The notes: generated by a model from the sequence alone, not told the origin. A stretch of 64,000 nt of DNA from Culturomica massiliensis (GCF_900091655.1 NZ_LT594621.1:868001-932000), one strand, 5' to 3'. Positions 37,174 through 46,576 are shown, numbered from the stretch's first letter. Numbers and translations: made by a program.

Positions 37174-37851
37174 ATGATTATGAAAAAGCATATCATTTAC
37201 ATTATTATTGCACTGTTCTCAACCGTTTTTATTGCCTGTGACGATAAGAAGAACGACGATAGCCCTCTCACCGGTTCATGGACCTACGAGGAACCCCATT
37301 TTCAATTTGAATATGCCGAAGATTCGATTGTATTCCAAATTATGCAGGAGCCATATAAAAAGAAGGTTGAAGATTTAAAAACGGAGTTTCTGGCTATGGC
37401 AACAGAAAAAATGGGAGCTTACTTCAAAGGTGTGGATTTTAAAAACGACGGAACCCTCAAAATCAATATGAGTTTGCAAGGTGGAACGACGATGGCTATG
37501 GGTGGTACATATAAAACTGACGGTAAATATGTCCAGATCAATCTCGATACGGAGATATTACAGCAGATTATGGGTGGAAATATCCCTCAAATTCCGGCGA
37601 TCAGCTTTACTTATACCCTACAGAACAATAAATTACTGCTTTATTTTGATAAAGTTTACGTTAATTCATTGGTTCGTACCATCATGGGAAATGAAGAATT
37701 GCGTTCAAAAATTCTTTCTTTAATACCGGGATTCGACCGGATTCCGGAACAGGCCTTACCCGCTGTCATTCAGAGTTTAAACGAGCAAATTACCGGTATA
37801 CTGAACAAAACCGAAACCCTGGAATTGGGATTTATCTTGCAACGTCAATAA
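37174..37851 (+). CDS. Lipoprotein, DUF4925-like
   Basis: A 225-residue lipoprotein with lipobox TVFIACD (Cys near residue 22). The body resembles small Bacteroidales proteins in which LTGSW...Y opens a lipocalin-like beta domain, followed by MAMGGTYKTDGKYVQINLD and a helical end. A second ATG two codons later (37180) is equally good. It follows the TonB receptor by 103 bases on the same strand and may be its surface partner; that is inference. The function is unknown. Confidence 0.75.
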   Translation: MIMKKHIIYIIIALFSTVFIACDDKKNDDSPLTGSWTYEEPHFQFEYAEDSIVFQIMQEPYKKKVEDLKTEFLAMATEKMGAYFKGVDFKNDGTLKINMSLQGGTTMAMGGTYKTDGKYVQINLDTEILQQIMGGNIPQIPAISFTYTLQNNKLLLYFDKVYVNSLVRTIMGNEELRSKILSLIPGFDRIPEQALPAVIQSLNEQITGILNKTETLELGFILQRQ

Positions 37852-37859
37852 AATAATGA

Positions 37860-37893
37860 AGTATTCTTTTGCCGGAAACGGCAAAAGAATACT
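37860..37893. terminator. Bidirectional terminator with GAAA tetraloop
   Basis: A perfect 15-bp stem (37860-37874 with 37879-37893) closes a GAAA tetraloop between the convergent lipoprotein and permease genes. It overlaps the permease stop codon. T tracts are short, so it may work mainly as a stable 3' end for both mRNAs. Confidence 0.75.
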
Positions 37894-39073
37894 ATAACTT
37901 TTTGATTTTCTTCCGGATAACCAGTACATGAAAACCGGAAACCAAAAGAAACAAGCCTATTCCGGTCATCCATAAAACAGCCACACCGCCCGGTGTAAAT
38001 TCAGGCCAGATTGCCCGGAACCAGTCCATATAGAAATTGCGGACCAGCATGACAAGCAATAAAGCGGCCGCAATAACCGATCCGTTTAAAAATAACGTTA
38101 AATTCCGATAAGGACGCGCTATCTGTCCGACCGGATATCCGATCAATAATAAATTTTCCAGCTTATAGCTATTCTTCTGTAAAAGCAGATAAATACTCAA
38201 CATTAAAATATAGAAAGCCAAGAGGCATATCAGCAATCCGACTACGGATACCGAAATTGTCAAAACGTTCAAGAACCAGGTCATCTTTCCGACATCCGCC
38301 TTACCTTCTTCGCTCTCATATCCTTTTTGCCGGAAAAAGCGGGTAATCCGTTCATCGGCAGGATTACCGGTTTCTACAATTAAACGGGAAACCGGGTTGG
38401 AATCGCCGGATGCAAAAGTACGATTGGCCCAGTCCATAAATTGTTGCGGCACCAGAATCGTATTCAACCGGTTCGAGAAACCGACAACTTTCCCCGTGTA
38501 GTCTGCCTGCTGTCCGTTTCCACGCAGTTCTACATCCATACGAAGCATTTCGATTACATTTTCCGAAAGTTTCGGTAAACTACGGGATTGAGCAAAACCG
38601 AAATTATACAAATTCAGATAATTGCGAGGTATAATAATAGGAATTACTCCCTCTTTTTCATCAAAATGCCACTCATCCGTATTCACGTCGATATAGTCAT
38701 CCGGAACCGATTCGAAAAACATTTCCGTAGCAAATCCGCGCCCCTGTATTTCAACACCTGCCGTTACTCTGAATCTGGAAGCGGTAAAACCGGCTACTTT
38801 CCTGACAAAAGGCTGTCGCGCCAATTCCTCTGTTTCCTGCCTGCTGAAAGTATTGTCTTTACTGGATAATACCCCCCAGGTACTGACTTTCTTTGTGACC
38901 ACCAGATAATCTTTTTTGAGAAAGCTGTCTCCTCCTTCGAATAAAGGCCGTAAATCCAAATAGATTTGCAGGGTCAGCAATACGATAACCATTCCGGCCA
39001 GATTGGCGAAAAAGAACCCGATTAATTGGGCAGGACTCAGATGCGCACGCAGTAATTTCCAGACCAGATTCAT
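37892..39073 (-). CDS. FtsX/LolCE-like ABC transporter permease
   Basis: A 393-residue membrane protein: one N-terminal membrane segment (about 21-40), a large periplasmic domain (about 45-265), then three C-terminal segments (about 272-300, 320-345, 360-385). This is the MacB/FtsX topology, used for mechanotransmission or lipoprotein handling rather than import. It overlaps the ATPase gene by 4 bases (ATGA). The substrate is not deducible; a role in lipoprotein or wall-hydrolase control is a family-level guess. Confidence 0.8.
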   Translation of the reverse strand: MNLVWKLLRAHLSPAQLIGFFFANLAGMVIVLLTLQIYLDLRPLFEGGDSFLKKDYLVVTKKVSTWGVLSSKDNTFSRQETEELARQPFVRKVAGFTASRFRVTAGVEIQGRGFATEMFFESVPDDYIDVNTDEWHFDEKEGVIPIIIPRNYLNLYNFGFAQSRSLPKLSENVIEMLRMDVELRGNGQQADYTGKVVGFSNRLNTILVPQQFMDWANRTFASGDSNPVSRLIVETGNPADERITRFFRQKGYESEEGKADVGKMTWFLNVLTISVSVVGLLICLLAFYILMLSIYLLLQKNSYKLENLLLIGYPVGQIARPYRNLTLFLNGSVIAAALLLVMLVRNFYMDWFRAIWPEFTPGGVAVLWMTGIGLFLLVSGFHVLVIRKKIKKL

Positions 39074-39714
39074 AAATGCAAAATTTTATCGTATTGAACA
39101 TCCAGCTTTTTGCCGATAGAGGTCACAATGATCGCTGCATCCTGACGGGCGGCTTCTTCTGCCAGTAGAGCACCGACAGCCCGGTTATTCGCTTCGTCCA
39201 GGTGACTTACCGGCTCGTCGAGTAATACAAAACGGAAAGGTTGGCATAAAGCCCGGATACAGGCAACCCGCTGTTGCTGACCGAAAGATAGTTTTCCGGC
39301 CAACTGCTCTTTCTTATCGCCTATACCCAAGCGTTCCAGACTTTCCATGATCCATTCCGGCGTTTTAAAACCCGTAAGCCGGTTCTTTATCTGGATATTT
39401 TCCCAGACAGTCAGTTCTCCGAACAAACGTAATTCCTGAAAAAGAATACTAAGCGAATCCTTACGCAATAATCCCCACTGTTTCTTATCCAAGTGCCTGA
39501 TATTTTGTCCGTCAAATGCAATTTCGCCCAGATAATCCCGGCGATAGCCGTAAATATAACTGCATAAAGACGATTTTCCGGCTCCGGATACAGCTTCTAT
39601 CAAATACTTTTGTCCCGAGCGGAAAGTCACCTCTTTATGCCAGATTTCAGATGTCCGGCAATCTTGTCGGCTGAATATTTCAGGTACAATATTTCGCAAT
39701 AAGATCTCTTCCAT
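39070..39714 (-). CDS. ABC transporter ATP-binding protein
   Basis: A 214-residue nucleotide-binding subunit: Walker A AVSGAGKSS near residue 44, Q-loop LFQELRLF near 92, signature LSFGQQQRVA near 142 and Walker B FVLLDEPVSHLDE near 166. The last region (IIVTSIGKKLD) lacks the usual H-loop histidine: the position normally held by His in TH is occupied by SIG, so hydrolysis may be altered. It is the partner of the permease just downstream. Confidence 0.85.
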   Translation of the reverse strand: MEEILLRNIVPEIFSRQDCRTSEIWHKEVTFRSGQKYLIEAVSGAGKSSLCSYIYGYRRDYLGEIAFDGQNIRHLDKKQWGLLRKDSLSILFQELRLFGELTVWENIQIKNRLTGFKTPEWIMESLERLGIGDKKEQLAGKLSFGQQQRVACIRALCQPFRFVLLDEPVSHLDEANNRAVGALLAEEAARQDAAIIVTSIGKKLDVQYDKILHL

Positions 39715-39747
39715 CTGTTTTCAATCAAAATTTCCGGAACGAGTATT

Positions 39748-41265
39748 TTACTGCTTAGCTATTTGGGTGCCTTCCTGTATCAGAACCTTCAGACTGTTTT
39801 GCTCCTTATCTTTCATATAGATATTCAGATAAGCCGTATTATTAACGCCTAAAGCTTCCACGTATGAGAACATAGAGAGAGCCTGCAGCATAAGGGCTCC
39901 TTGTTGCGGACCCTGCATCTGATAAATACTCATCTGAATAAACGGAGATGCCAGCATTTCCTCTACATTAAGCAATAAAGCTGATCCGGCATTTTTTAAA
40001 CCGGCTGTCCAGGGTGTATCTCCTAGAGGTTTCTTTGCCTTTTTACCCAGGTTTTTGAAACTATCCGAATCATTTGTCAGGTAAAGAAGTCCGTCTTTTT
40101 CTCCGAAATATACCGTCATTCCCACCATATTTATTTTTGCCTCGTACGCATTTTTACCTTTATTTTTCACCTCAACCACTTGTCCCATTTGCGGTTGTTG
40201 TAATGTAAGTGCCAACAGTTGAACCGGATAAGCATTTTTAGCCTGGGCATAAGCTAAGACATTCGGAATGCCCATGGGATTAAAGGCCGATATTCCCCAG
40301 GAAAAATCCCCGTCGAAAGCTGATAAAACCTTTACTAATTCATCTTTATTCACTTGTTGCAGGGCCTGGTTCCAGGCTTCATTTTGCTCAAATTGCTGAC
40401 AAATCTGTTCGCCGTTGATATGAGCCGCAGCATAACAAAGCGTCGTTGCCGGGAAATAATTCAACAGGCTGTTATTCAGATTTCCGGCCTGTGCTATCCA
40501 TTGCTTCATGACCGGATCGTCCGACAATATCTTATATGTCAACCCTATTTTTCCATTTTCAAAATTCAAGGTTCCCAGTATACTGATTTGGGATATATCT
40601 ACTCCGTTCAGCAATGGGTTGCTTTGGGCTAAGGACTCTTCCCCCCACTTTTTAAAAGAGAACCACCAGGCAATATCACTATCGACTGCAACCATATCTT
40701 TAAATCCTTGTGTCTCACTGATATTTGCAGTTGACTGAGCGGTAAGTAATTTTTCGGCTGTCGCAAATGTCTCCTCGGCAGTACTCTGTATATTAAGTCC
40801 CAACAACACATACTCATTAAAAAGACAGGCAAATTCCCCTCCGATTACCGTACGGGAATATCCGTTTTTTTTCGATAAGGCTTCACATTTGCCTTGCTGT
40901 TGCAGTATTTGAAAAGTCTCTTTCAGCTTGGACAGGTCTGCAACTTTGGCAACAGCGCCTTCGCAATCGGCTGTAAAAAGAAATACGTTCTCATTCAAAT
41001 CCAAACCGGACTCATTCCCGTTCTTCAAAAATAAATCCAATTTACCGGCTATCTCAGGAGTTACATATTGTCCGGCATAAGCAGACAATTTTTCTCCGGC
41101 ATCCGATTTTTCCAATAAGCGGTTTATCTTTATGCTACCGATTGCCGAGGCATTTTCAGGAATTGCATCATAGTAAGCTTTCTGCACCGTCTCCGTACAA
41201 GCGGCAAAAAAAATCCCCATAGCCATTAGTAATACCAATGAGGATAATAACTGTTTCTTTCTCAT
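39748..41265 (-). CDS. DUF4836 family lipoprotein
   Basis: A 505-residue lipoprotein, lipobox FFAACTE (Cys near 22). The body follows the DUF4836 pattern: it opens with AIPENASAIGSIKINRLLEK, has DIAWWFSFKKW in the middle and ends with a VEALGVNNTAYLNIYMKD strand set. The function of this Bacteroidetes family is unknown. It has a perfect -7 box TAGCTTTGC on its own strand at 41291-41299, and the ABC transporter genes follow 33 bases downstream on the same strand. Confidence 0.78.
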   Translation of the reverse strand: MRKKQLLSSLVLLMAMGIFFAACTETVQKAYYDAIPENASAIGSIKINRLLEKSDAGEKLSAYAGQYVTPEIAGKLDLFLKNGNESGLDLNENVFLFTADCEGAVAKVADLSKLKETFQILQQQGKCEALSKKNGYSRTVIGGEFACLFNEYVLLGLNIQSTAEETFATAEKLLTAQSTANISETQGFKDMVAVDSDIAWWFSFKKWGEESLAQSNPLLNGVDISQISILGTLNFENGKIGLTYKILSDDPVMKQWIAQAGNLNNSLLNYFPATTLCYAAAHINGEQICQQFEQNEAWNQALQQVNKDELVKVLSAFDGDFSWGISAFNPMGIPNVLAYAQAKNAYPVQLLALTLQQPQMGQVVEVKNKGKNAYEAKINMVGMTVYFGEKDGLLYLTNDSDSFKNLGKKAKKPLGDTPWTAGLKNAGSALLLNVEEMLASPFIQMSIYQMQGPQQGALMLQALSMFSYVEALGVNNTAYLNIYMKDKEQNSLKVLIQEGTQIAKQ

Positions 41266-41290
41266 AATCGAAATTTTATTATTTTATACT

Positions 41291-41299
41291 GCAAAGCTA
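41291..41299 (-). promoter_or_regulatory. -7 element of the DUF4836 gene
   Basis: Minus-strand TAGCTTTGC, a full -7 consensus, 25 bases upstream of the start. No TTTG at ideal -33 spacing. Confidence 0.5.
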
Positions 41300-41352
41300 T
41301 TAAAATATGCCTGATTGGAGCGACAATTTCGTAAAAACAGCTTCATTTTTTG

Positions 41353-41361
41353 TAACTTTAG
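41353..41361 (+). promoter_or_regulatory. -7-like element of the superoxide dismutase gene
   Basis: TAACTTTAG, one base from TAnnTTTG, 75 bases upstream of the SOD start codon. No Fur/PerR-type palindrome is seen in the gap. Confidence 0.4.
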
Positions 41362-41436
41362 CGATATGAAAACGTTAAAATAATACTAAGAATACTTAAT
41401 TACCTAATCTATATCTTATTTATAAAACAAAAAACC

Positions 41437-42114
41437 ATGAAAACACAAGATTTATCCAATCTGGTAAAACAGGCTGCCTGTCTGTTACTCATCTCCCATA
41501 AGGTGAATCAAAAAGACGAAAACAATAATTTCAAATTATTGCCGACCCTCTATCCGGAAGATGCATTGGAGCCTTACATCAGTAAAAAAACGGTAGAATT
41601 CCATTATGGAAAGCATTTGGCCGGCTATATACAGACTACGAATAATTTGAAAGCCGATACCGAATACAAAGATCTCAGCATTGAGGAGATCATGTTGCAG
41701 GCAGACGGTAAACTATTTAATAATGCCGCACAGGTATACAACCACTATTTCCAGTTCGAAGCTTTACATGCCCCTAAAAAAGACAATGCCCCCGAAGGAA
41801 AAATCAAAAAAAACATAGAAGGTACGTTCGGAAACCTGGATACTTTCAAACAAAAATTTGCAGAAGCTGCAACGACATTGTTCGGCTCAGGCTATGTATG
41901 GCTGCTTGCTTCCGCCGATGGCAAACTGGAACTTGTTCAGACCAAAAATGCAGAAAATCCGTTAACGGCAGGAAAAACTCCCGTGTTGAACCTGGATGTA
42001 TGGGAACATGCTTACTATTTGGATGTACAGAATTTACGCGCCAAATACGTTGAAAACTTCTGGAACATTGTCGACTGGGAAAAGGTCAATAAACGTCTGG
42101 AATGTATTAAATGA
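41437..42114 (+). CDS. Superoxide dismutase, Fe/Mn type, with N-terminal extension
   Basis: A 225-residue SOD. Metal ligands are His56 (EFHYGKH), His103 (QVYNHYF), Asp187 and His191 (DVWEHAYY). Second-shell His60, Tyr64 and Gln99 are retained, and Gln at that position is the Fe-type arrangement. The residue after the second ligand helix differs: Gln106-Phe107 stand where E. coli Fe-SOD has Tyr76-Trp77. About 30 extra residues precede the usual start and include a hydrophobic stretch (AACLLLIS); GTG at 41503 would give a shorter form. It converts superoxide to H2O2 and oxygen, complementing the rubrerythrin. Confidence 0.9.
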   Translation: MKTQDLSNLVKQAACLLLISHKVNQKDENNNFKLLPTLYPEDALEPYISKKTVEFHYGKHLAGYIQTTNNLKADTEYKDLSIEEIMLQADGKLFNNAAQVYNHYFQFEALHAPKKDNAPEGKIKKNIEGTFGNLDTFKQKFAEAATTLFGSGYVWLLASADGKLELVQTKNAENPLTAGKTPVLNLDVWEHAYYLDVQNLRAKYVENFWNIVDWEKVNKRLECIK

Positions 42115-42115
42115 T

Positions 42116-42146
42116 AAAAAAGCTGAGTCGGGGACTCAGCTTTTTT
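42116..42146. terminator. Bidirectional terminator between SOD and DPP11 genes
   Basis: A perfect 14-bp stem (42116-42129 with 42133-42146), a GGG loop, and T runs in both directions (TTTTTTTT on plus). It fills the gap between the two convergent stop codons. Confidence 0.93.
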
Positions 42147-44300
42147 TTAGTTTACAATTTCCATTTCATCCAGCAGGTAACGGGCATCTCCGATCTTATC
42201 GATAATGAAAAGGACATATCTTATATCTACGGCAATGTTCCGGCAAATTTCCGGGTCATATTGCATGTCGGACATGACACCGTCCCAGGCCCTGTCGAAA
42301 TTCAATCCGATCAATTCGCCACGGGCATTTAAAACCGGACTGCCCGAATTTCCTCCCGTCGTATGATTATTGGCGATAAAGCAAACCGGTACTTCTCCGT
42401 TTTGTGTATAAGGACCGAAATCGCCGGAGGCATAAATATCCCTCAATTTCTGCGGAATATTATAATCGTAAATTGCCGGATTATCCTTTTCCATAATTCC
42501 GGATAAGGTAGTATAATAATTATATCTTACAGCATCTGACGGAGAATAACCTCCTATCGTGCCGTAGGCGATACGCAGGGTCGAATTGGCATCCGGATAG
42601 AACACCTTATCCGACTCCATCTCCATCAAACCGGCCAGCCAAAGACGGTTCAACTGCTGTATCTCCCGGTTTATCTGATTCAAAGGGGACAATACTTTTT
42701 CCCGACTGAAACCGACGATCGAATTGATCAGCAGATAGGCCGGGTCCCGGCTGACTTTACTCACCGATTTAGAATCCAGTTTATCAATAAAACTGAAAGT
42801 CCTGTCCGGATCGGTAAAGACCGATTTGCGGAACATTTCTTCTGCGAATAAGGTTATTCCCTTCCCTTCGGCAGCCTCTGCTACCCCTTCCGGCACCCAT
42901 TCCGACGGTACATTTTCGTTGTACAACCGCAGCATTTCAATCAATATCGTTTTATCGACTTCCGCATCGTAATCCTTGAAAAAAGCCGTTGCATAATTTC
43001 TGAAATCTTCCTGAACACCCGCTTTGTCTGTTTGTGTCTTATAACGTTGGGCGTAAGTGTAAGCCGACAGAGCAAAATTCATCAGTTCGGCCCCTCTCCG
43101 GCCTGCTTCTCCCAGATAAATATCTGCCAGCATCAGTTCCTTCCGCTTATCGTACAATGCTTTGTAACGATCAATTAAACCGGCGTATTCCGGCTTGCCG
43201 GCTGCCCATACCTGAAACTTTTCTTCCAACATTCTTTTATTTTCAACCGTTTTAAAGCGTTTCAGACCTTTGCTTTCTCCCTGCCATTTTTTCCATGCAT
43301 TAGCGACACCGGCTGCTTTCGAAGCATATTTGATCCGTAACAAATCCGAAGAATTCATAGCAGCCTTGATGATATTCAGTTTGGCTGTCCGTATGGCAAT
43401 TTTATGAGGGTTCTCCAGCTCCACCAATTGATCGACAGCATAAGAAGGCAAATATTCGTTCGTTGTACCCGGATAACCGAATACCATCGTAAAATCACCT
43501 TCCGTCAATCCGCCGGCGTAAATTTTGGAAAAAGCTGCCGGACGATAAGGTTTATTCTTTTCGGAATAGGCTGCCGGCTCATTATTTTCTCCGGCATAGA
43601 TACGCAACACCGAAAAATCTCCGGTATGCCTCGGCCAGGTCCAATTGTCCGTATCTCCTCCGAAATTACCGATTGCCGAAGGAGGTGCAGCTACCAGGCG
43701 GACATCCTTATAAATACGGAACACGGACATAAAAAATTGATTTCCGTTGAAATAAGGTTTTATATTGGCCGACAAATCGGTACCGGCAACCGCCGCCTGT
43801 TCCAATACGTTACAAACACTGTCTATCACGCCATTACGCCTTTTCTCCGGCATATTTTCCGACAATGCTGCCTGAATCTTCCCGGTGACGTCTTCCATAC
43901 GTACCAATACAGAAGCCGTAATTCCCGGATTTGCCAATTCCTCATGACGCCCTTTTGCCCAAAAGCCATCCCTCAGGTAATTTTTCTCTAAAGAGGAATG
44001 TTTCTGTATCATATCGAAAGCACAGTGATGATTCGTCACGACAAGTCCTTCGGCACTGATCAATCCCCCTGTACAAAAATGCTGGAACGGACGTCCTTCC
44101 CGCCCTAAACCGACAACCGCATCTTTCAGAGATGCCCGGTTTATAGCATATATATCCTCAGCCGTCAGCTTAAAGCCTTTTTTCTGCATATCCTCGATAT
44201 TGTATTTTTTCAATAACATCGGAATCCACATCCCCTCTTCGGCCCGGCAGCAAACAATACACCAAATGACACAAAAACACAGCAGTATACCTTTTTTCAT
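42147..44300 (-). CDS. dpp11: S46 dipeptidyl peptidase, DPP11-type
   Basis: A 717-residue exported serine peptidase (signal peptide about residues 1-20) of family S46. The trypsin-like triad is visible: His in TNHHCAFD, Asp in GDTDNWTWPRHTGD and nucleophile Ser652 in GGNSGSP. The residue 18 positions after the Ser is Arg670 (GLNFDR), matching Arg673 of Porphyromonas DPP11, which selects acidic P1 residues (Asp/Glu); DPP7 has Gly there. It releases dipeptides from oligopeptides in the periplasm. Last gene of a six-gene cluster. Confidence 0.92.
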   Translation of the reverse strand: MKKGILLCFCVIWCIVCCRAEEGMWIPMLLKKYNIEDMQKKGFKLTAEDIYAINRASLKDAVVGLGREGRPFQHFCTGGLISAEGLVVTNHHCAFDMIQKHSSLEKNYLRDGFWAKGRHEELANPGITASVLVRMEDVTGKIQAALSENMPEKRRNGVIDSVCNVLEQAAVAGTDLSANIKPYFNGNQFFMSVFRIYKDVRLVAAPPSAIGNFGGDTDNWTWPRHTGDFSVLRIYAGENNEPAAYSEKNKPYRPAAFSKIYAGGLTEGDFTMVFGYPGTTNEYLPSYAVDQLVELENPHKIAIRTAKLNIIKAAMNSSDLLRIKYASKAAGVANAWKKWQGESKGLKRFKTVENKRMLEEKFQVWAAGKPEYAGLIDRYKALYDKRKELMLADIYLGEAGRRGAELMNFALSAYTYAQRYKTQTDKAGVQEDFRNYATAFFKDYDAEVDKTILIEMLRLYNENVPSEWVPEGVAEAAEGKGITLFAEEMFRKSVFTDPDRTFSFIDKLDSKSVSKVSRDPAYLLINSIVGFSREKVLSPLNQINREIQQLNRLWLAGLMEMESDKVFYPDANSTLRIAYGTIGGYSPSDAVRYNYYTTLSGIMEKDNPAIYDYNIPQKLRDIYASGDFGPYTQNGEVPVCFIANNHTTGGNSGSPVLNARGELIGLNFDRAWDGVMSDMQYDPEICRNIAVDIRYVLFIIDKIGDARYLLDEMEIVN

Positions 44301-44333
44301 AGTCTTGATTTTATAAAATAAATGATTATTGAT

Positions 44334-44921
44334 TTATTCACACATATTCAATCCGAAAGCTTTCAATTCCCGGTATAACGTTTGCACAGGCAATCCCATG
44401 ACATTGTAAAACGAACCGTCGATCCGTTCTATCCCTACATAGCCGATCCACTCCTGAATCCCATAAGCACCGGCTTTATCGAAAGGCTTGTATTTGTCTA
44501 CATAGTAAATAATCTCCTCTTTATCCAGGTTTCTGAAATAAACATCCGTAAAAACCGGAATACTTTTTTGCTCACAAGCCGTCGTCAGGCAAAGGCCTGT
44601 AATTACAGTATGTTTATTACCAGACAGCCCGCTCAAAATACGAATGGCATCCGCCCGGTCATGCGGCTTTCCAATCATTTGACCGTGCAGACTCACAATC
44701 GTATCTGCCGTTATCAGTAAATCCGTGGCTTTTAGCTCCCCTTTGAAGGCCGCAGCCTTCAATTGAGCCAGATATACGGGAATATCTTCAACCTTCAATT
44801 CCGACGGATATACTTCATCCGTATTTTTCGTTCTGACTTCAAAGGCAATGCCGGCCTCTTTCATCAGTTGCTGCCGCCTGGGAGAAGAAGAAGCTAAAAT
44901 AATGTGGGATATGTTACTCAT
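44334..44921 (-). CDS. maf: Maf-type nucleotide pyrophosphatase
   Basis: A 195-residue Maf/YhdE protein: ILASSSPRRQQLM at the N-terminus, LLITADTIVSLHGQMIGKP with the catalytic Asp in the middle and IDGSFYNVMGLPVQTL at the end. It hydrolyses dTTP/UTP or modified NTPs to monophosphates, preventing their use or signalling at septation. It lies between prenyltransferase and DPP11 genes with gaps of 23 and 33 bases. Confidence 0.93.
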   Translation of the reverse strand: MSNISHIILASSSPRRQQLMKEAGIAFEVRTKNTDEVYPSELKVEDIPVYLAQLKAAAFKGELKATDLLITADTIVSLHGQMIGKPHDRADAIRILSGLSGNKHTVITGLCLTTACEQKSIPVFTDVYFRNLDKEEIIYYVDKYKPFDKAGAYGIQEWIGYVGIERIDGSFYNVMGLPVQTLYRELKAFGLNMCE

Positions 44922-44944
44922 AGATTTAAAAATTGAGAGATCGG

Positions 44945-45895
44945 TCAGTTGGCAAATATCAGGTCAAAAAAATGATGTAATAAAAAGCTGAAAGCTACAC
45001 ACAATACCATAATCAGGCGAATAATACCCAATTGCAGGCTACGTTTGACAGAAAACCACATACATACCAAATAGATACAATAAGGCAGACAAATACCCAA
45101 AGCAATATAAGTCAATACCAGAGAAGATTCAGAAAATACGGTAAAATACAACACAACAGCGCAGCATACAGCAATCGCCGTCCATACCGATATCACGATC
45201 CGGGTTGCACGAATACCCCATCTCACCGGTACTGACCGGATTCCTTTTTCGATATCTCCGGGTATCGTGTAAATGTCCTTATTCATCTCATAAATAACGG
45301 TATTCAGGAATATAAAAAGAGAAAAACCTAGAATCCAATTAAATAAATACATAAAGTTTGTATCTGTTTGTATCAATAAATCAGAGTATTCATCATTCAA
45401 AAGAGGGATCTCAAATAACAAAACACAAAGTGGAATCAATGCTGCAAGAATACCGACAATCAGATTTCCGATCAACAAATACCTTTTATACGCGGAAGAA
45501 TAAAACCACAACAACCCGGATACCAGTAAAAATAAAATACCGATTTTCCAGATGCCGACATAGATGCTCAGGCCGAATGCTATAACAATGGCCAATACAT
45601 TCAGGACAGAATGAAGTGTCATTGCCGTACGCCTGGTAATACACCGCCCGACAACCACATCTTTTACAGCCGATAGCCGGTCTGTCCTCGTATCGAAATA
45701 ATCATTGATCACATTGGCTCCGGCAATCAGGGCACAAACCGAAAGTACCGATAAAGTAAAAGCCCAATCCGGTAGCTGCAACGTCAGTCCGTTGATATCT
45801 AAAATAGAACGGATGACAAAATAACGCATGCAATACATGGTGAAAGCAGCAAACAAAAGTGTCCGAATTCTGATCAGTTTTAATATCCCGAGCAT
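44945..45895 (-). CDS. UbiA-family prenyltransferase
   Basis: A 316-residue membrane protein with eight or nine hydrophobic segments and the two UbiA Asp-rich motifs: NVINDYFDTRTDR (about residue 62) and NKDIYTIPGDIEKG (about 207). It resembles geranylgeranylglycerol-phosphate geranylgeranyltransferase-like and heme O/menaquinone synthases. In Bacteroidetes the exact substrate of this group is not settled. It is in the maf/kdsC-like gene cluster. Confidence 0.88.
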   Translation of the reverse strand: MLGILKLIRIRTLLFAAFTMYCMRYFVIRSILDINGLTLQLPDWAFTLSVLSVCALIAGANVINDYFDTRTDRLSAVKDVVVGRCITRRTAMTLHSVLNVLAIVIAFGLSIYVGIWKIGILFLLVSGLLWFYSSAYKRYLLIGNLIVGILAALIPLCVLLFEIPLLNDEYSDLLIQTDTNFMYLFNWILGFSLFIFLNTVIYEMNKDIYTIPGDIEKGIRSVPVRWGIRATRIVISVWTAIAVCCAVVLYFTVFSESSLVLTYIALGICLPYCIYLVCMWFSVKRSLQLGIIRLIMVLCVAFSFLLHHFFDLIFAN

Positions 45896-46007
45896 ATCAC
45901 ATTTATTTTATTGATTTTCAATATGTATAGCGAATATTACCGCATATTGTGCTTTAAGCTTCCGTTCTCACCTCTTTCCTTTGAATCTTTTCTGAACCGA
46001 ATCCGGC

Positions 46008-46541
46008 TTACATGCTTTTCACATAGCATGTTGTATCCATCCAATCCCCCCTGGCTTTCAATACCTGGGAGATTACATCCCGGGCACATCCCATTCCTCC
46101 GGGCATATCCGAAATATAACGGGAAATCGATTTTATTTCCTCACAAGCATCGGCAGGACATACCGGAAGCCCTACCATCGTCATGACATTATAATCGGGA
46201 ATATCATCCCCCATATACATGATCTCTTCCGGTTTCAGACTGTATTTCTCCATTAATTCATTCAGGGCTTCGACTTTATTTTCAATTTTCAGGTAAATAT
46301 CCTGTATTCCCAGTTTACGGAATCTTTCTTCCAATCCGGGGGCTCCGCCTCCGGAAATAACCGCCCGGATATATCCTTTCTTACCACTGTACATAATGGC
46401 ATATCCGTCCTTAGCACAAGAAGTCCGTATCAATTCCCCCTCCGGTGATAAACTTACCTCCTGCCGGGACAATACACCGTCGACATCAAAAACGAATGCC
46501 CGTATTTTTTTTAATTCATCTTTAAAAAAAGCCATATTCAA
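46008..46541 (-). CDS. HAD phosphatase, KdsC-like
   Basis: A 177-residue C0-type HAD phosphatase. It has DVDGVL (residues 19-24, nucleophile Asp), Ser in AVISGGGA, Lys in IENKVEAL and YMGDDIPDYNVM with the terminal acidic pair. KdsC removes phosphate from 3-deoxy-D-manno-octulosonate 8-phosphate on the way to Kdo for lipopolysaccharide. Related phosphatases act on other sugar acids, so the substrate is likely but not proven. It follows the DUF2520 gene by 35 bases. Confidence 0.87.
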   Translation of the reverse strand: MNMAFFKDELKKIRAFVFDVDGVLSRQEVSLSPEGELIRTSCAKDGYAIMYSGKKGYIRAVISGGGAPGLEERFRKLGIQDIYLKIENKVEALNELMEKYSLKPEEIMYMGDDIPDYNVMTMVGLPVCPADACEEIKSISRYISDMPGGMGCARDVISQVLKARGDWMDTTCYVKSM

Positions 46542-46576
46542 ATAATTGATTTATTAACGATTCACCTGTTTCATTT

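Noticed and set aside
43404..43991. 195-residue plus-strand ORF inside DPP11
   Set aside because: Antisense shadow of a motif-complete peptidase.
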